Origin: Methylocucumis oryzae | GTDB lineage: Bacteria > Pseudomonadota > Gammaproteobacteria > Methylococcales > Methylomonadaceae | Direction of reading: 5' to 3' | NCBI RefSeq assembly: GCF_000963695.1 | Contig: NZ_LAJX01000007.1 | Location: forward strand, 3,756-50,095 | Length of the DNA stretch: 46,340 bases | Part shown: piece after piece, positions 9,087 to 17,566 of the stretch | Position numbering within the stretch: the first letter of the stretch is position 1 | Layout of the letters: each line of letters begins with the position of its first letter | Made by a program: the position numbers and the translations under genes | Notes under the pieces: generated by a model | Databases searched by the model: none | The model's input: the letters and a program-made list of their open reading frames with translations, nothing else | Told to the model about the DNA's origin: nothing

Positions 9087-9539
9087 ATGTTTGAAGACTT
9101 ACGCGACCTTTATCAAGAGGTCATATTCGATCATAACCGTAATCCACGTAATTTCCGTGTGATTGAATCTGCTGATCGCAAAGTGGAGGGGTTTAATCCC
9201 TTATGTGGCGACCGGTTAACTTTATATTTAAAGCTGAATGGCGATACCATTACCGACGCCAGCTTTCAAGGTTCGGGGTGTGCAATTTCCACCGCATCGG
9301 TGTCATTAATGACTGAAATTATCAAAGGTAAAACTGAAGCTGAAGCATCTGCCTTGTTTACAACCTTTCATGACATGACGACGGGCAAAAGCGAAGACAT
9401 TCAGCTAGAAGCCGTTGGCAAACTAGCGGTGTTAGCGGGTGTACGCGACTATCCTGCAAGGGTTAAGTGCGCGACATTGGCTTGGCATACGCTAGATGCC
9501 GCGCTAAAAAATCAAGGTGATTCGGTATCAACTGAATAA
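9087..9539 (+). CDS. sufU: Iron-sulfur assembly sulfurtransferase SufU
   Basis: SufU accepts sulfur from SufS and delivers it for cluster assembly. The 150-residue protein has the zinc/sulfur ligands in NPLCGD (C40, D42), GSGCAIS (C65) and RVKCATLAW (C128). The SufU-specific insertion between the second and third cysteines distinguishes it from IscU. It has a 17-base gap after hicA, and its stop codon overlaps the next start (TAATG at 9537-9541). The SufS-SufU pairing seen here is commoner in Gram-positive bacteria but also occurs in some gammaproteobacteria. Confidence 0.93.
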   Translation: MFEDLRDLYQEVIFDHNRNPRNFRVIESADRKVEGFNPLCGDRLTLYLKLNGDTITDASFQGSGCAISTASVSLMTEIIKGKTEAEASALFTTFHDMTTGKSEDIQLEAVGKLAVLAGVRDYPARVKCATLAWHTLDAALKNQGDSVSTE

Positions 9540-10306
9540 TGTTAGACGCCTATTCGGGAAAGCTTGCGGTTTTATGCTTAAACCCTGAGTCGTTAACTGC
9601 TCACCAGGTCTTGGCCGAGCGTTTAAACTTACCATTAAGAGCGAGTCTGCCCGCATTAGAGCCTTATTTTTTAACGTGGCGTGACGGATGTCTAAAACTC
9701 ATCGATCATGAACTCGTTAAGCAAGGTGGTTTATACGTCGATGTTATGCCTAGGCCGGGTGAGCAACGCTCATGGCCAGCGCCTAAAGATGGCTTGTTTG
9801 CTCAAGCGTTAGGCCGAAAAACCCAAACTGTGGTTGATGCAACGACGGGGTGGGGGCAGGACAGTTTGCACATGTTTCGTATGGGTTTAGATGTCTGGTG
9901 TTTTGAGCGCTCACCTCTAATGGCTGAGCTATTATCAGACGGTTGGCGGCGCTTGGCTGAGCTTGATTGGTTTATTCGTCTAGGTTTAACTGCGCCTATG
10001 CTAATCGCTAAAAGCGCGATTTTAGGTTTAACTGAACTCAATTTTACGCCTGAATGTGTTTATTTAGACCCTATGTTTCCAGCAAAACGCAAAAAATCGG
10101 CATTAGCGCGAAAAAACATGCGTGTTTTGCACGAACTATTAGGTTCTGATGATGATAAACACGAGTTGTTTGAGGTTGCCTGGCAAACCGCAAGTAAACG
10201 TGTTGTGGTTAAATTACCCGATTATGCCGAGCCAATAAGCGGTACGCCTAACCAGCGTTTGCAAGGTAAGCTATTACGTTATGATGTTTATTTAAAAAAT
10301 GGGTGA
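9539..10306 (+). CDS. rsmJ: 16S rRNA (guanine-1516-N2)-methyltransferase RsmJ
   Basis: RsmJ methylates G1516 of 16S rRNA using S-adenosylmethionine. At 255 residues it matches the family length. The SAM-binding segment VVDATTGWGQDS (around residue 98) is present, as is the catalytic-region motif YLDPMFPAKRKKSALARK, diagnostic for RsmJ (LDPM-P--KKSA). The start overlaps the sufU stop and the end overlaps the Rieske gene region, so it travels in the same transcript. A functional link to Fe-S assembly is not evident. Confidence 0.9.
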   Translation: MLDAYSGKLAVLCLNPESLTAHQVLAERLNLPLRASLPALEPYFLTWRDGCLKLIDHELVKQGGLYVDVMPRPGEQRSWPAPKDGLFAQALGRKTQTVVDATTGWGQDSLHMFRMGLDVWCFERSPLMAELLSDGWRRLAELDWFIRLGLTAPMLIAKSAILGLTELNFTPECVYLDPMFPAKRKKSALARKNMRVLHELLGSDDDKHELFEVAWQTASKRVVVKLPDYAEPISGTPNQRLQGKLLRYDVYLKNG

Positions 10307-10310
10307 GACC

Positions 10311-10647
10311 ATGTCTGAATGGCAAACAATAGGTAAGGACACGATGCTAGCTGAAGGCGAGCGTATGGTTGTCGAGCTGGATGGCACTGATGTTGTTGTT
10401 TTTAAGTTACACGGCAGTTTTTATGCCTTAGAAGACGTGTGTACTCATGACGGTGCTGAAATAGCGAGTGGTATGTTAGAAGGTTGTGACATTATTTGCC
10501 CGCGTCATGGGGCTAGATTTTGCATTAAAAACTGGCGCGGTGAAATCAGCGCCTGCTTATGAAGTCATTACTACGTTTCCTGTACAAATTGTCAATGGTG
10601 AGCTGCAAATCAAAGATACGCGTTTGAGATTAGGGTTTAGGTATTAA
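10311..10647 (+). CDS. Rieske [2Fe-2S] ferredoxin-like protein, frameshifted
   Basis: A small Rieske protein of the kind often found at the end of suf operons. The cluster ligands are VCTHDGAE (C44, H46) and CPRHGARF (C63, H66). As written the frame ends at 10562. Removing one A from the run 10527-10531 gives the expected continuation CIKTGAVKSAPAYEV and a complete 111-residue protein ending at 10647. ATG 10311 is preferred over 10299 because GGGTGA precedes it. It overlaps the convergent regulator gene tail to tail by 11 bases. Role inferred: electron transfer in Fe-S assembly or repair. Confidence 0.85.
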
Positions 10648-11434
10648 ACATACCAATTTTATAACTGGGTTTTACTGCGATTAATAACGTCATTTGGCTA
10701 AAGCGTAGTAAGCCTTGAGTATGATTAAACAGGCGTTCACCGCCTTCGCGATGTAGCACGCTTTGTTGCTGCCAAGCTTGATTAAACGCTAAGCTGAGTT
10801 CAGATAACTCGTTGATTAGCGCTTGTAGCTGCGTATCTTGCGGAGCTTGACTAAAATCAGCGCGAAATTCTGCCACTAATCGTTGCGCGCGCTCAGGCCA
10901 ATCGGCTAATAAGGTTTTGGCTTTGGGGTTTAGGAAAACGTATTTAAGTAGATTACGCTCGTAGCTATCGGCGTCTAGCCAGCCATCAAACAGCAACGCT
11001 GCGGGTTTATTCCAAGCTTGGGCGGTCCAATATTGATCGAGTAAATACGCTGGGCCGGAAAATTGTCCTGGTAGTAGACTCATTTCTTGTGTTAATTCTA
11101 TTGCTGGTTCTAAGCTGTCAATAGGGTCGCATTTGTTTGCTAAATTAAACAATGATGCGCGTTCAGCAGGTGTAAGTTTTAGGCTGTCTGCTAAGCGCGA
11201 TAAGGCATTGACTGATAAAGCGACATCGCGGCCTTGTTCTACCCATGTTAACCACGTCACGCTAACGGCTGCGGCTTGCGCTAATTCTTCGCGCCGCCAA
11301 CCGGGTGTACGTCTGCGGCCTAGGCTATGTGTAGGTGCAGGCAAGCGTTCGCGATGCGCCCTGATAAATTGACCTAAAAGGTGTCGGCGTTCTGTGCTTG
11401 TCATAGTGAATTTTATACTAGGATAACTCTTCAT
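10637..11434 (-). CDS. XRE-family regulator with MmyB-like ligand-binding domain
   Basis: An N-terminal helix-turn-helix (about residues 25-85, including RRTPGWRREELAQAAAVSVTWLTWVEQGR) is followed by an MmyB-like sensor domain, with LDQYWTAQAWNKPAALLF and NLLKYVFLNP as recognisable segments. These regulators often bind fatty acids and control the adjacent divergent gene. That gene here is the methyltransferase at 11495. Start: the frame opens at 11434, but the ATG at 11404 (MTSTERRHLLGQ) matches the usual family start. The C terminus is a few residues shorter than usual. Target genes are inferred. Confidence 0.85.
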   Translation of the reverse strand: MKSYPSIKFTMTSTERRHLLGQFIRAHRERLPAPTHSLGRRRTPGWRREELAQAAAVSVTWLTWVEQGRDVALSVNALSRLADSLKLTPAERASLFNLANKCDPIDSLEPAIELTQEMSLLPGQFSGPAYLLDQYWTAQAWNKPAALLFDGWLDADSYERNLLKYVFLNPKAKTLLADWPERAQRLVAEFRADFSQAPQDTQLQALINELSELSLAFNQAWQQQSVLHREGGERLFNHTQGLLRFSQMTLLIAVKPSYKIGMFNT

Positions 11435-11494
11435 CTTGTACCAGTTACGTTTCAGATAAACAATAGCCGCGTTACTTAATTAATGGAGGTTACG

Positions 11495-12261
11495 ATGAAT
11501 ACTGAGCAACATGCTCAAAAAGTAGTAAAGCAATTTGGCTCTAAAGCTCACGGTTATTTAACCAGTTCTGTCCATGCGCAAGGTGAAGATTTAGCAGCGC
11601 TAGTTGAGATTGTTGGCTTGAGTCATGAGGCAAGGGTATTAGATTTGGGGTGTGGTGCGGGTCATGTCGCATTTAATTTGGCGCCTTTAGTGAGCGAGGT
11701 CGTAGCTTACGATTTATCGGAAGACATGTTGGCCGTGGTAGCGCAAGAGGCTAAGCGCCGTGATTTGCCGAATATTAAGACTCAAATCGGTGCAGTGGAA
11801 TGTTTGCCTTATGCTGATGAATCGTTCGATTGGGTGGTCACGCGGCTTAGTGCGCATCATTGGTTAAAACGTCGCGGGTGGTTTGTCAGAAATCAATAGG
11901 GTGTTAAAGCCAAACGGTTTTGCTGTAATTATCGATTTATTAAGCCCTGGTGTGTTTTTGCTTGATACGTGGTTGCAAACGATTGAGTTATTGCGTGATA
12001 CATCGCATGTGCGTAATTTGTCGTTGGCGGAGTGGCATGCGTTGATTGCGGTGGCCGGGCTTAAAGTGTTTCGGGTAAACACTTTTAGACGACGTTTTGG
12101 AATTTGCATCTTGGGTAGGGCGAATGCAGGCGCCAGAGCATTATGTTATGGCGATTCGTTCATTACAGCAGTGTGCAAGTACTGAAGTCGCGAAGTATTT
12201 TGCTTTTGAGGCTGATGGTAGTTTTACTAGCGATACGGTGTTAATCGTCGCAAGTAAATGA
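11495..12261 (+). CDS. Class I SAM-dependent methyltransferase (YafE/UbiE-like), two frameshifts
   Basis: A Rossmann methyltransferase with motif I VLDLGCGAGHVAF (about residues 49-61) and downstream acidic motif VVAYDLSEDML. The ATG at 11495 follows GGAGG by 5 bases. The frame breaks at AAAA 11866-11869 and again at TTTT 12095-12098. Removing one base from each yields a 254-residue protein with continuous sequence (HHWLNVAGGLSEINRVLKP, then RRLEFASWVGRMQAPEHY) ending at 12261. Substrate unknown. It is divergent from the MmyB-like regulator, which may control it. Confidence 0.8.
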
Positions 12262-12286
12262 CGGTGTGGCGGTTATTGATAGGCAT

Positions 12287-12308
12287 AAAAAACCGCTCGT
12301 AAGCGGTT
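12287..12308 (-). terminator. Rho-independent terminator (minus strand)
   Basis: AACCGCT (12291-12297) and AGCGGTT (12302-12308) form a 7-bp stem with a CGTA loop. On the minus strand a TTTTTT tract follows directly. It sits just past the tRNA-Cys 3' end and presumably terminated the original tRNA transcript. Confidence 0.8.
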
Positions 12309-12326
12309 GAATATATTAGCCTAGTT

Positions 12327-12374
12327 TGGAGGCTGCGATCGGAATCGAACCGATATAGACGGCTTTGCAGGCTG
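12327..12374 (-). other. Prophage attachment site: 3' half of tRNA-Cys
   Basis: On the minus strand this reads as the anticodon loop CTGCAAA (anticodon GCA), the 3' anticodon stem GCCGT, a T arm (TCGGTTCGATTCCGA), the acceptor strand CGCAGCC and the end TCCA of tRNA-Cys. The 5' half is missing: no matching GGCTGCG acceptor strand or D arm lies to the right, where AT-rich phage DNA begins. Site-specific integration into tRNA 3' ends leaves exactly this structure. The intact tRNA-Cys and the integrase gene should lie beyond the right edge of the window. Confidence 0.85.
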
Positions 12375-12464
12375 TTGTAATTGGTTATAAATCAATATAT
12401 TAAAAATTTAACCACTCATTTAACCATTCGACAAGCAACAGCGTTGGTTAACAGCATTGCATTT

Positions 12465-12629
12465 TTATTTAACAGCAAAAAACCATTGCTGAAAAGATGT
12501 TAAATCATCTTTATCTATCAACAATTTAAATTTATTGCCATTACCATTAGATAAAAACAGTTCACAACTATACCGCTCTCTATTGAATCCTATTGTTTCT
12601 ATTTTTAATTCATCAACAATGTCTGTCAT
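12465..12629 (-). CDS. Small phage protein, 54 residues
   Basis: Not recognised. Starts MTDIVDELKIETIGFN and ends SFQQWFFAVK. The ATG at 12629 is preceded by AAGGTGGGG, a strong ribosome binding site, 10 bases after the stop of the gene upstream. It is the last gene of the leftward operon, about 90 bases from the attachment site. Soluble by composition. Confidence 0.6.
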   Translation of the reverse strand: MTDIVDELKIETIGFNRERYSCELFLSNGNGNKFKLLIDKDDLTSFQQWFFAVK

Positions 12630-12638
12630 AACCCCACC

Positions 12639-12779
12639 TTAACCTGACTTTTGACAATGACAAACTTTATTAGCGTCGATAGCTTCAATATTTTTTTCTA
12701 AATATTTATAAAAACAAGTACCTAACATTGGAGCTAAAAACACCGTTATAAGAACTAATAATTCAAGTTTTGAAAGCAT
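12639..12779 (-). CDS. Small single-span membrane protein, 46 residues
   Basis: Not recognised. Residues 5-27 (LELLVLITVFLAPMLGTCF) form one membrane segment, followed by a charged tail ending KVCHCQKSG with a CxC pair. It fits tightly between the genes at 12784 and 12465 in the same direction. Too short for family assignment; the operon position supports it being real. Confidence 0.55.
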   Translation of the reverse strand: MLSKLELLVLITVFLAPMLGTCFYKYLEKNIEAIDANKVCHCQKSG

Positions 12780-12783
12780 AAAA

Positions 12784-13182
12784 TTAAACACCATTATCTT
12801 TAACTTGCGTAAACGACAACAACGCTTTTGCGTGTAAAGCGGCTGATTCTGAATTTAAATGGCAAAGGCCAAGATTAAGTCGGTTTATATCCATTTTGTA
12901 GCCGAGCCATAACGCGCGCTTATATAAACTTGAATCTAATAATTCAAGATAAAAATATTCTTCCCCGTCTTTTAATGGCGTCCTAACCGGCTCTGGCACT
13001 TCAAATCCGTTAATATTGATGGTTTTTGGTTTGCGGCGGTATTTGCATGTTAGGTTAAACAACAAAGGATTTGTAGCATCAACCCACTGACCACAATCTA
13101 GCCATTGCCAACGCTCCCAAGGCTTATAAGTCTCTTTCCAATCATCAGCATATTGTTGAATTAAATCTGCATGTATATTCAT
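12784..13182 (-). CDS. Phage hypothetical protein, 132 residues
   Basis: I cannot name a function. The N-terminal half has an aromatic-rich stretch (WKETYKPWERWQWLDCGQW) then YRRKPKTI, a pattern that recurs in small proteins from the early left arms of temperate phages. No membrane segment or metal site is apparent. The start overlaps the stop of the preceding gene by 4 bases (ATGA type), so translation is coupled. Confidence 0.65.
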   Translation of the reverse strand: MNIHADLIQQYADDWKETYKPWERWQWLDCGQWVDATNPLLFNLTCKYRRKPKTININGFEVPEPVRTPLKDGEEYFYLELLDSSLYKRALWLGYKMDINRLNLGLCHLNSESAALHAKALLSFTQVKDNGV

Positions 13183-13601
13183 TTTATTTCTCGGTATTTA
13201 TTATCAAATGAATTAAAAAACTCACATTTAAAGAAAGTTTCGATAGACAAATTAACAGGCACTATGTTTTTTTGAGCTATCTCTATTCCAAATTCAGTTA
13301 GCTGTGCTACGCAGAAATCACTGCTAGGCTCATTAACTTCTAACAAAAACATCTTTCTTAACTCTCCATCCCCTTTTATGTCATATTTGATAAAGGCTTT
13401 CATAGAGTAGCTAGATACGATTGGTAGGTCTTCTGGTATCTGTTTGTAAAAATGGTATGGTGTTGTTATATAATCGAATCCTTTTCTAACAAACTGACCA
13501 TAGTTTGACGCTATTAACTTACGATTGTTTCTGTGTCCGTCGGATACCCAGTCAATTGATAATTGATGCATTAATTGACTAATATTTGTAATCATGTTCA
13601 T
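13179..13601 (-). CDS. Phage hypothetical protein, 140 residues
   Basis: Not recognised. The ATG at 13601 (MNMITNISQLM) is preferred over the upstream alternative at 13619, because it gives a 4-base overlap with the preceding gene's stop at 13598. Mixed alpha/beta composition, no membrane segment, and several aromatic residues (FDYITTPYHFYKQIPEDLP). Part of the overlapping leftward operon; probably an accessory early gene. Confidence 0.6.
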   Translation of the reverse strand: MNMITNISQLMHQLSIDWVSDGHRNNRKLIASNYGQFVRKGFDYITTPYHFYKQIPEDLPIVSSYSMKAFIKYDIKGDGELRKMFLLEVNEPSSDFCVAQLTEFGIEIAQKNIVPVNLSIETFFKCEFFNSFDNKYREIK

Positions 13602-13939
13602 TTCACACCATACAACCACTGCTTAATTCTTTCCAATTCAGCTACATCTATTTTATCTAACCGACGCTCATCTTTTGCCAAATTAGAAAAATCATCACGC
13701 AATTGCTTTGCAATATCTTTTTTTGCCTGAATATCAAGATAATGATATTCACTTAAATAACACGCGCCGCAAAAGCCTTTTTGTTTATCAACAGCATCCA
13801 GGGTATTTATCTCAACCCTAAATGCTTGTCCTTGAATTTCAAGCCATTTACGTGCTACTTTGCTGATAATCACATATTTTCCGGTGCGACTCATTGCGCC
13901 GACATAAAAGAGCTTTTGACCTACTGTAAAATTAGTCAT
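13598..13939 (-). CDS. Beta-barrel-domain phage protein, 113 residues
   Basis: The N-terminal half (MTNFTVGQKLFYVG, then KYVIISKVARKWLEI and FRVEINTLD) fits the small beta-barrel domain found in many phage early proteins, named for an SH3-like barrel and of unknown function. The C-terminal half is helical and charged. ATG 13939 is chosen since the barrel motif starts there. It overlaps the neighbouring genes on both sides. Confidence 0.65.
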   Translation of the reverse strand: MTNFTVGQKLFYVGAMSRTGKYVIISKVARKWLEIQGQAFRVEINTLDAVDKQKGFCGACYLSEYHYLDIQAKKDIAKQLRDDFSNLAKDERRLDKIDVAELERIKQWLYGVK

Positions 13940-14180
13940 TTTCTTTCCCGCACTCAAAGCATTGATTAGGTTTTCTTGATTTATGCTCAGCTTTTATTTT
14001 TAAAAAATCATCAAATGTAAACTGCTCGACATTTTCAATTGCCTGTCTAGCATGTTTCAGCCATTCGGCTTTAGCACGGTCAAACGGGTCTTGTTCGTTC
14101 CCTAGCGCTTCTTCATGCGGACGAGGTAAGTAATAAGACATAACTCTATTTTTCGACCTTATTGCTGAATATATATCCAT
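13932..14180 (-). CDS. Duplicated 82-residue phage protein, copy 1
   Basis: Near-identical to the product at 15470-15718, with long identical stretches such as PRPHEEALGNEQDPF and EQFTFDDFLKIKAEHK. The C terminus has a CFECG pair of cysteines that might bind zinc with another chain. Function unknown. The DNA is also highly similar between copies, which points to a recent duplication about 1.5 kb apart within the operon. Confidence 0.7.
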   Translation of the reverse strand: MDIYSAIRSKNRVMSYYLPRPHEEALGNEQDPFDRAKAEWLKHARQAIENVEQFTFDDFLKIKAEHKSRKPNQCFECGKEND

Positions 14181-14189
14181 AGTTATTTT

Positions 14190-14381
14190 CTAGTCCGCAC
14201 TCACTACATTTAATTTCCTTCTATACTTAGTTTCAAGATTCTTGGCGCACTCGTTAGCTAAATTTAGGGTTTCAAATACTGTTGCGTTTTCCTTGATAGT
14301 TGTGCGTCCTGGGTCGCCGTCAATACTCAAATCAACCCAGCATTTTTGTACCGATTTTTCAAATTCAATTAGGTAGTTCAT
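14190..14381 (-). CDS. Small phage protein, 63 residues
   Basis: Not recognised. The ATG at 14381 (MNYLIEFEKSVQKCW) is preferred; the longer frame from 14417 lies mostly inside the upstream gene. The central TVFETLNLANECAKNLETKYRRK resembles the short helix-rich early proteins of temperate phages. It overlaps the preceding gene by 17 bases. Confidence 0.55.
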   Translation of the reverse strand: MNYLIEFEKSVQKCWVDLSIDGDPGRTTIKENATVFETLNLANECAKNLETKYRRKLNVVSAD

Positions 14382-14646
14382 GTAACGCCTCAATATAGCA
14401 ACACCCAGCATCACCAAACGCTGGGAAATAACCGGTCATATCGTTAACTTCAAGCCGCACATCGACGCATGATGCGCACGTCTTAAACGTTGAAAATTGA
14501 CCCTCCCACACGCCGGCCACATACTGGTAGCGCTCGCCGATTTTAATAACATCTTGGCATTCGCAGCATTTGTGTTCTTTAATGGCTTTGCGCCAAACCT
14601 CACGATAAAGGGTGGGCTGTATAGCATCATCATCGCAATAGCACAT
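14365..14646 (-). CDS. Small cysteine-rich (zinc-ribbon-like) phage protein
   Basis: 93 residues with two CxxC pairs, KCCECQDVIKIGERY near residue 27 and FKTCASCVDVRLEV near residue 57. They sit around a beta-hairpin motif (YQYVAGVWEGQFSTF) that recurs in phage proteins of unknown function. A single zinc site is plausible from the spacing. Soluble. It lies between two unknown genes in the leftward operon. Confidence 0.65.
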   Translation of the reverse strand: MCYCDDDAIQPTLYREVWRKAIKEHKCCECQDVIKIGERYQYVAGVWEGQFSTFKTCASCVDVRLEVNDMTGYFPAFGDAGCCYIEALHELPN

Positions 14647-14648
14647 AT

Positions 14649-15462
14649 TTATACCGGTTTTTTACGCCACAAAATTGGATTTGAAGGATACAAATCACCC
14701 GCGCTGTATATCATGTAGTAGCCAGTAGGCCATTCACCATCGTAGTGACAAGAATGTATCCCAGTTGAACCAGCTTCAATTGCGTCAAAAATAGAGCCGT
14801 CTTTGGGACAATAACAAGCTTCGCTAAAACCTAAATCTTTTAACCGTTGAAATGCCGCGAACATGACTGTTAAGGCGTCTCGTTCGGTTGGTATTGCTTT
14901 TGCTATTGCCGATTTATTTGCTTCAGCAACAGCTAATATGTTTTCTATATCGAATTTTTCGGCATTAATAGGGGGGCTTTGCTTAACAAACTCTTCATGT
15001 TTTTTAATTTCAGCATCAAAAAAACGCTTGTGCGCCACCAATTGCCTTTGCTTCTTCAATGTCTGGTAAAAGTCCTGGTCCGGCTAACGTATTTTTAATC
15101 CACCGCATACCTGTATTAACGTCTTCTAATTTGTCAGCAACAACAGCCGCTCGCATCGCTATCACATATTGCTCTAAAATATCGCTAAACATCCTTGCGC
15201 GACGCTCTGATTTTTCAGCATTGATGAACGAGTCTTGTTTTACTTCGGCTATTGCTTTTACATGCTCATTAGCAATGAGCTGGCACTGAGATTTTGCTTC
15301 ATCAATGCTTTCATATATCTCATTATTAATTAACTTGTTGTTTTTAAAAATTCGGTAATAACCCCGATGGGAAAAATATTCAATATTGAATCCGTAAATA
15401 ACATCCCAAAAATAATTGCTTGAATTATCTTGCCATTGAATTGGCTTTGCTTGTATTTCCAT
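14649..15462 (-). CDS. Phage hypothetical protein, 270 residues, frameshifted
   Basis: As given, the first frame ends at 15016 and a second frame continues to 14649. Removing one base from the A7 run 15018-15024 (plus strand) joins them through AQAFFDAEIKKHEEF. The N-terminal part (AKPIQWQDNSSNYFWDV) is a short aromatic segment. The middle is a helical coil, and the C-terminal part (IHSCHYDGEWPTGYYMIY) is rich in aromatics. No named domain recognised. Probably one intact early phage gene. Confidence 0.65.
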
Positions 15463-15469
15463 CTAATAC

Positions 15470-15718
15470 CTACCTATATTTTTGCCCGCATTCAAAGCAT
15501 TCATCTGGTTTTCTCGCTTTATGCTCAGCTTTTATTTTTAAAAAATCGTCAAATGTAAACTGCTCGACGTCTTCAATTGCTTGTCTAGCATGTTTTAACC
15601 ATTCGGTTTTGGCACGTTCAAACGGGTCTTGTTCGTTCCCTAGCGCTTCCTCATGTGGTCTAGGCATGTAATACGACATAATCCTGTTTCTTGCTCGTAT
15701 TGCTGCGTATCTATCCAT
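15470..15718 (-). CDS. Duplicated 82-residue phage protein, copy 2
   Basis: Paralogue of the gene at 13932-14180, differing at only about a dozen residues. It keeps the MSYY(M/L)PRPHEEAL core, the EQFTFDDFLKIKAEH helix and the C-terminal CFECG. Keeping two full-length copies suggests dosage or diverged roles, but nothing in the sequence indicates what. It lies directly after the DUF5131 gene. Confidence 0.7.
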   Translation of the reverse strand: MDRYAAIRARNRIMSYYMPRPHEEALGNEQDPFERAKTEWLKHARQAIEDVEQFTFDDFLKIKAEHKARKPDECFECGQKYR

Positions 15719-15726
15719 TTTATTTT

Positions 15727-16623
15727 CTATGATTTAACTATTGGAAACTGCGCCCACTCTTCACCATCAAGAATATTGCCGGTTTTCTTTTTCCCTATTT
15801 TGTACATCACACAGTCACCAAGAGGGATGTAATGGCGCTTGCCAATAGTACAATCAGGACAAGCTTCTTGGTTTATTGGTATCCATTCACCCCATTGTTT
15901 GAAGAAAAACGGAATACCTTTTTCTATGCATTGGTCTCTAATAGACCTGACCCATTTAAGAGGCATTGGCCTAGCGTTATTTCCACTTTCGCCACCAACA
16001 ATTACCCAATCAATGCCATCAAACATATTTAAATTGATTGGGCCAAGCATCGGCTCGATGCTTAAAAAACGTATTTTTGCTGGAATACTCAGTAATTTCG
16101 GAATATCTCTATCAGCTTCTTTTTGGTTGCAGATAGTTATGCCAAGCCATGCATTGTGATAACCATCGCGCCAATTATCTGGCAGCATCCGTTTAGCATT
16201 ACCTATCCGCTTAGTCAGTAATAACCAATCTAAGCTGTAGCAGTCTTCAATAACGGCAAATAATTCTTGTCGCCATTCGTCTTGAGCTTTGTTATCAAAA
16301 ACATCCGCTAGGCTCGCGCAAAAAACACGCTCGCGATGTGGCGGAATAAATCCACGCGCAATCAGCTCTTCATCTGTTAAATCATGCGCGTACTTAAACA
16401 TTTCCCATGCGTTATTGTTTCTATTTAAGAAGTCATGCCATTTGTACGGCTGCCTCCAATAGTTATCTGATGTTTTTTTACGCTCTCCTTGCCATAATCC
16501 GCTTTGCCCAGTACGCTTCGCCCAAGATTCTGCATAGCAGTTATCACAAGCTGGGCTTACTTTTGTGCATCCTAGCCACGGATTAAAAGTATGGTCACAC
16601 CATTGTATTTTTGAGTTTTTCAT
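15727..16623 (-). CDS. DUF5131 (phage Gp37/Gp68) family protein
   Basis: 298 residues from ATG 16623 (MKNSKIQWCDHTFNPWLGC). The family signature is clear: a cysteine cluster CTKVSPACDNCYAE near the N terminus, CASLADVFD, LLLTKRIGN, and FLSIEPMLGPINL followed by VIVGGESG. The three-cysteine arrangement resembles radical-SAM enzymes, and the family has been proposed to be related to them, but the reaction is unknown. Common in temperate phage early regions. It overlaps the preceding gene by 4 bases. Confidence 0.9.
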   Translation of the reverse strand: MKNSKIQWCDHTFNPWLGCTKVSPACDNCYAESWAKRTGQSGLWQGERKKTSDNYWRQPYKWHDFLNRNNNAWEMFKYAHDLTDEELIARGFIPPHRERVFCASLADVFDNKAQDEWRQELFAVIEDCYSLDWLLLTKRIGNAKRMLPDNWRDGYHNAWLGITICNQKEADRDIPKLLSIPAKIRFLSIEPMLGPINLNMFDGIDWVIVGGESGNNARPMPLKWVRSIRDQCIEKGIPFFFKQWGEWIPINQEACPDCTIGKRHYIPLGDCVMYKIGKKKTGNILDGEEWAQFPIVKS

Positions 16624-16946
16624 AAAAATATCTGCGTTTCTAAGCATCTACTCCGCAACTCATGGTAATATTTTTTAAATAATTGCAAGGATTCGTCGGA
16701 TGAAAACGACAGAAAATAACCGTCTTGATAAATTTTTAGCTCATCTTCAACCCATTTGTTACTATCCCATCTTAAAGTTAATGTCCGATAACCTTCGGAT
16801 GTTTTAACTAATCCTTGATTTACTTTATTAATAAATACAAATCCAATTGCTGTTGCGTCATGAATATAATTTAAGCTCAAAGGTTTAATTTGACTAAAAA
16901 TAGACTTAGTTAATTTTTTCTTTGTTGTGACTAATTCGATTTCCAT
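16620..16946 (-). CDS. Phage hypothetical protein, 108 residues
   Basis: Not recognised. Basic N terminus (TTKKKLTKSIFSQIKPL), then beta-rich middle (GYRTLTLRWDSNKWVED) and helical end. It is adjacent to the ASCH-like gene without a gap (16946/16947) and overlaps the DUF5131 gene start. No membrane segment. Confidence 0.55.
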   Translation of the reverse strand: MEIELVTTKKKLTKSIFSQIKPLSLNYIHDATAIGFVFINKVNQGLVKTSEGYRTLTLRWDSNKWVEDELKIYQDGYFLSFSSDESLQLFKKYYHELRSRCLETQIFL

Positions 16947-17566
16947 TTAAATCACCTTAAATTCAATAACCCAAACAAGAGGATTTGCAGTCCATGAGTG
17001 TTCTCCTTTGTTGAGCTTATCCCATAGTTCGGCATAACTAGCGATATAACTTCCAATGGTTTCGACACAGCTATTAGCGTCCATTCTCCCTGTTTCAACT
17101 TCAATGCACTCAACTCCCTCAGCTTCAGCATCTTGTTCGCTAATATCATGCAATCGTTCAACTCGAACATCGGTAATTTCTAGCAATATCCTGCTTGCCC
17201 ATCGGGGCATAAAAATCGATGGTTTCCATTGCATTCCTGGCTGTAACTCTACATTGTCGACTCTGTATACTGCTTTAATACTTGTTCCTCCTAATCCGTC
17301 TCGTAGCCATTTTTTCCCAAAGTTTTCCTTAACCCAAAGCCTGTCCGCCTAATTTTTCCGTAAGGGCATTCTTGTCTAACACCTATAGGATAGATTCCAT
17401 CACTCCACCACACAGCAGGTGGCATGATTTTATAGTTACAATAAGTTAAATCAGGATGATTTTTAGGCGGTTTAACAATCCGCCTTGTTTGAGTTTTTGT
17501 GCCGTTTAACAACGCGTTAACCATGGATGCACTAAAAAGTATGGGTCGTTCTTTAACTGTTAACAT
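16947..17566 (-). CDS. ASCH-like phage morphogenetic-protein family, frameshifted
   Basis: The N-terminal piece has VKERPILFSASMVNALLNG and KTQTRRIVKP; the C-terminal piece has QWKPSIFMPRWASRILLEI and DVRVERLHDISEQDA. Together these define the phage family often labelled morphogenetic protein, an ASCH-like RNA-binding fold with unproven role. The frame breaks near 17345-17357. Removing one base from the T5 run 17353-17357 and one from the adjacent CC (17345-17346) restores CPYGKLGDRLWVKENFGKKW, the expected motif, and a 205-residue protein. It is encoded among early, not late, genes. Confidence 0.75.

Noticed and set aside
12376-12464. Integrase or other gene between the attachment site and the first phage gene
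   Set aside because: The stretch is only about 90 bases, AT-rich, with no coding frame.
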